From the NCBI GenBank assembly GCA_037976565.1, contig CP137674.1:30473047-30537046 (forward strand): a stretch of 64,000 bases of DNA. Direction: 5' to 3'. Positions 60,484 to 64,000 of this stretch are shown piece after piece (positions within the stretch are counted from its first letter, which is position 1; each line of letters starts with the position of its first letter). The position numbers were made by a program, and so were the translations under genes. Below the pieces are notes generated by a model, which saw only the letters and a program-made list of their open reading frames with translations, searched no databases and was not told the origin of the DNA. The DNA is from Mesocentrotus franciscanus (taxonomy: Eukaryota > Echinodermata > Echinoidea > Camarodonta > Strongylocentrotidae).

Positions 60484-63247
60484 TAAAATTAATGGGATAC
60501 AATTTAGAGATTCAATACATTTTTCTTGGATCTGTTCGTGTTTGGTTCAGGGGGAAAGATATAAGACGATATTAGACCATCAATCTTGTTCAGGGGATAT
60601 CTTTTCATCTTTACCTGATCCCAACCCTGTATTCCATATATACACAATAACCAAACCTAGAGATTAATATCACTGGCCTATCTAAAATCCCTTTTACTTA
60701 GCATAGGAAGACACCTGGTCGATGTAGTAAGGGCATTTTATTGAAGGCATTTTGTTAAAAGTCTTTTTGATTGAGGAGGATCAGGAATAAAAGTATAAAT
60801 CAATCTACTTAAGGAGGTTTAGGGTATGCATTAAGGGGTCGTTGACAACGTTCCATTCATTTAAGTGGGGGATATCGCGGAGTCGATTTAACAGGTTTCG
60901 ATCTCATCCACTGTACACACAATGAAACTTGAGGGTCACAGGTACTCACTACCCCGGAGCGACCCAAGGACCTTTACTACTATCTTGGAGTAATTGTGTA
61001 GACATGTGTTGTCTATTCCCCCAAGGACCCCGAGATAACTGAAGTCACCGTGCAGGAGTTATAATATTAGATCAGTAGAAAGAAATTTCTTTAAGAACAT
61101 AAACATAGATATAGAGATTCATTGTCTTAAAGTCAACAATGATTGAATCGAAATTAAGCTCAGGAGGGTATTCAACTTGTGCATTCATTCCGTGACAAGA
61201 TGTTTTATAAAGTGCAATTGCAGATTTTCCTCATTAAAGATAGCTAAAATTATCGCTTGTGCATTAACAAACAAATGATAACACATGCACTTAAGATATT
61301 TTGTATACAACAAGAAAAGGGAAATATAAAATTTCTGAAGCTGAAGTGATGATGATATTTAAACCATTTTGGATTTTCTTTTTTTTTTCGTTTTCGTGTA
61401 GACACTCATTTCTGTCCTGGAATTGCTATTATTCACGGTTGGACCTTCTCGACAGGTTGGAAAAAGAAAGTGATAGGGAGAGTATGGCGGGAAAAGCAAC
61501 GAGAGGAAAGACAAAGACGAGATGTAGGCCGGGAAGGGAGGGGGGGGGGAGAGGGTGCCCTCTTCGTATGTCAAAAAGGGTAAAAGAGAGAAACGGAGAG
61601 TGAGACAGAGAAGACATAGCGAATAAAGGAATAATAGGAAGATTGAAGGGGAAGTAATAAAAGACAGAAAGAGAGGTAGTACTAGAGAGTTAAGGGAACA
61701 GAGAAAGAGAAAGAGAGAGAAAGAGTGAGCGGGGGAGAGAGGGAGTGAAAAAGAAAGAGAGTAAATAAAAGAGAGAGAGAAAAAGAAAGACCACCGTCCC
61801 CTGGCTATACCCAAGAAGGGACCATCGATTTGGGAAATAGGTTATTTGCTAAACACCGTGTAACCTCTAGGGTGCGCTAGCAGACTTAATGAGATGCATG
61901 ACGTCATACTTGAGAAATCGACGCCGTTAGTTCCAAGCGGTGTGCCCAACAAAACATGGTGCATATTGTTATCAGGGGTCAATCTGACCTTTCTCAAAAT
62001 GACATACAAAGATCTCCCAAGAGTCTAGGTAATGTACCCTGCGACATCCAAGACAAAACACACTGTTGGTAAAAGGTCACAATGATCTAAAAATATATTT
62101 GCTCAAAAAGCATATTTCATACATGTATTTTAAATGTTGAGTTGTTTAAGCTACATTTTAACATCGTATATTCTCGTTAATCACCGTTCTGTATTGCCTA
62201 TGCTTTCGTGATATCTTATTTGGAGCTAGTTTTATTCCCGCAAGACTCCTTGTGTAGAGGCTGTTTAAACAAATTACCAGGGATTGTTTTAGAGGTTGTA
62301 ATTATTCTTAAAAGTAGAGAAACTGAGAGATAATTATAGCCATCAGATTTTCAAGCAAACGACATTGCAGCTTCACAGTAGGATATTTTAGGAAAAGGAA
62401 TTTTGAGCCTTTAAACTATAAATCTTTAGTAGCAATATTTATTCCACGTTTTTATAATATTATTTATATCGTCGACCTCACAGAAAAAAACATAGGCAGC
62501 AAAATGAAGTATTCAGATAAAGTCCATTATCTTGCCCAGAAAGGTCATTTACAAGTACTTCTCTGCAGAACTCTATGTAGCGGTGAAATGCTCATCAAGC
62601 CTCTTTAGAACCGCCAGCCATTACAGAATGAAAGGTGTAAGCACAAGTTTATGCATGCATTTATGGACTGTTTTCTTATCAGATAATCGAGGAGGATAGT
62701 GCTCCGAGAAAATCTCTTAACAGTACTTACAATGCTAAAAGAGGACGCGCATATTCATGAGTTCGATCCAAATTGCACCATGGAAAGGAAAAAATAAGAT
62801 ATCGCTTGTCGATGTCTAGCATAGTAGTTTTAAGTTTGATGAATGGTTTGGAAAAGTACGAACGTATAGTGGCAGATCCATAATAAATTGATGGCAGATG
62901 GAGGGTTGACCGGCAAGACAAAATGGAGGGGTAACGTGTCTTGGAATCTCCATGAGCTGTAGATCAATTGCAAGTTGCATTGATTTTTGTTTTCTATTGG
63001 CCTTCAAGCGGGAGAGGAATGGGCTACGTCTGCTTCACACTTCGATGGCTACGCCGCCTGGGGTGTTTCGTGTATGATGCTAACATAATAATAACATGTT
63101 GTATTTCATTCACGTACATTTATTTACCCCAAGTACGCCCATTTGTCATGTTTATTATGATGTTTATGAGCACTGTGTGGTCATAAGACAATGACTCATG
63201 ATTTTCTCATTACACGCAAAGCGGGTTACCTTGCCTTCATGTTTTAA
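60484..63247. other. No gene seen; purine tract inside
   Basis: A purine-rich tract at 61445-61790, otherwise AT-rich sequence without supported exons. Confidence 0.45.
61445..61790. repeat. Purine-rich tract
   Basis: Imperfect GA/GGA/AAAGA repeats on the plus strand; the open frames here are low-complexity. Confidence 0.8.
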
Positions 63248-63424
63248 AGCCTGTCTGCACTAGTTTGGCAAGGAGGGATTAGACATCCCAGCGTGGTCAC
63301 TAACAGGTGGTTATCTCATCAACTCAGCTCTCAATTAACATAAGAAAGAGGGGATCATGGGGGACCAACGGGCATTGTTTGATATATAGAGGGAGCAAGT
63401 AGCTAAAAGTAGTGAATTGGGGCT
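63248..63424. mobile_element. TTAA-flanked MITE, copy 2
   Basis: Same family as 25650-25837: shared 'ctcagctctcaattaacat', 'gatcatgggggaccaac' and 'atagagggagcaagtagcta', with TTAA outside both ends. About 85% similar by eye; it lacks a short 'caccgcttagg'-like segment present in the other copy. Confidence 0.85.
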
Positions 63425-63700
63425 TTAAGCTTTTAACCAAATCAGGATCGACGATCATCAATCAAGCGCCAGACACAAATACAAGCATTACCTCTTTATA
63501 CGAAGTGCAAAGGGATAAAATCATTTCCTACCAGCCCCCCTGACCCGATATGGCGGGCGTTTTTTTGAGGGTTCACGAGACCGACAATTTCGATCTCATA
63601 GCCCACAAATCTCGTATCCTGTTGATCTCCTGGGATGTTCCGAGTGATCCCATATTTGGTGTGCTTCGACAACTTCATTCATTCATTTATTACAATCATA

Positions 63701-63708
<8 letters not shown>

Positions 63709-63755
<47 letters not shown>

Positions 63756-63915
63756 TTAATATTATGATTATTATTAGTAGTATTATTATCATGATTATTA
63801 TTGTTATTATTATCATTATAATTATTATCATTAACATTATCATTATGATTATATCATTATGATTATTGTTATTATTTTCATTATTATTATTGTTATCATC
63901 ATCATCATCATCATT
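63709..63915. repeat. (TTA)n and imperfect ATT/ATC microsatellite
   Basis: A pure TTA run at 63709-63755 grades into imperfect ATT/ATC repeats. Confidence 0.95.
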
Positions 63916-64000
63916 AACAATGCAATCTCAGAATTTACATGATAAATATTGTGCATACATCAGAGGTAGATAAAGACAAACGAGATAACTGACACTGAAA

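Overview
This is a window of animal nuclear DNA: AT-rich, with interrupted genes, GT-AG introns, abundant microsatellites, tRNA-derived SINEs, a decayed LINE end and many short inverted-repeat (MITE-like) elements. The repeat style (a SINE whose tail reads 'ggcgctatataagcaaatataatt', TTAA- and TA-flanked MITEs) and the gene content suggest a marine invertebrate deuterostome, most likely an echinoderm such as a sea urchin. That is an inference from style, not from a database match.

Layout. 1-15.6 kb holds no gene I can support. It consists of a worn repeat field with motif 'gaatctgatatacagtattc' (1-2040 and again 8640-9330), which brackets a ~150-bp satellite array of about 31 monomers (3.7-8.64 kb). 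Most of the array is organised in a ~1.0-1.16 kb higher-order repeat of 7-8 monomers. Several inverted-repeat elements follow at 9.3-14.5 kb. 15.64-29.80 kb (+) is a complete 14-coding-exon gene for serine palmitoyltransferase subunit 1 (SPTLC1; 484 aa), reconstructed exon by exon with consistent phases. 29.8-36.8 kb is 3'UTR and intergenic DNA with a 20-copy 27-bp tandem array. 37.09-39.89 kb (-) is a three-exon prostanoid-receptor-like class A GPCR (646 aa). From 39.9 kb to the end (24 kb) I see no host coding gene: only MITEs, a LINE 3' end, SINEs, purine/pyrimidine tracts and microsatellites.

The most striking feature is in SPTLC1. The second half of exon 8, with its 5' splice site and 30 bp of intron, is repeated 17 times as an 84-bp (28-codon) unit, almost perfectly. 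Because the unit is a multiple of three and contains no stop, the array offers 17 equally spaced, competing donor sites, all in the same frame. The second notable point is the GPCR: its ligand-pocket TM7 arginine and the TM2 and TM7 aspartates normal for prostanoid receptors are all replaced. The two genes are convergent and I see no functional link between them; SPTLC1 acts in sphingolipid synthesis at the ER, and the GPCR would act at the cell surface.
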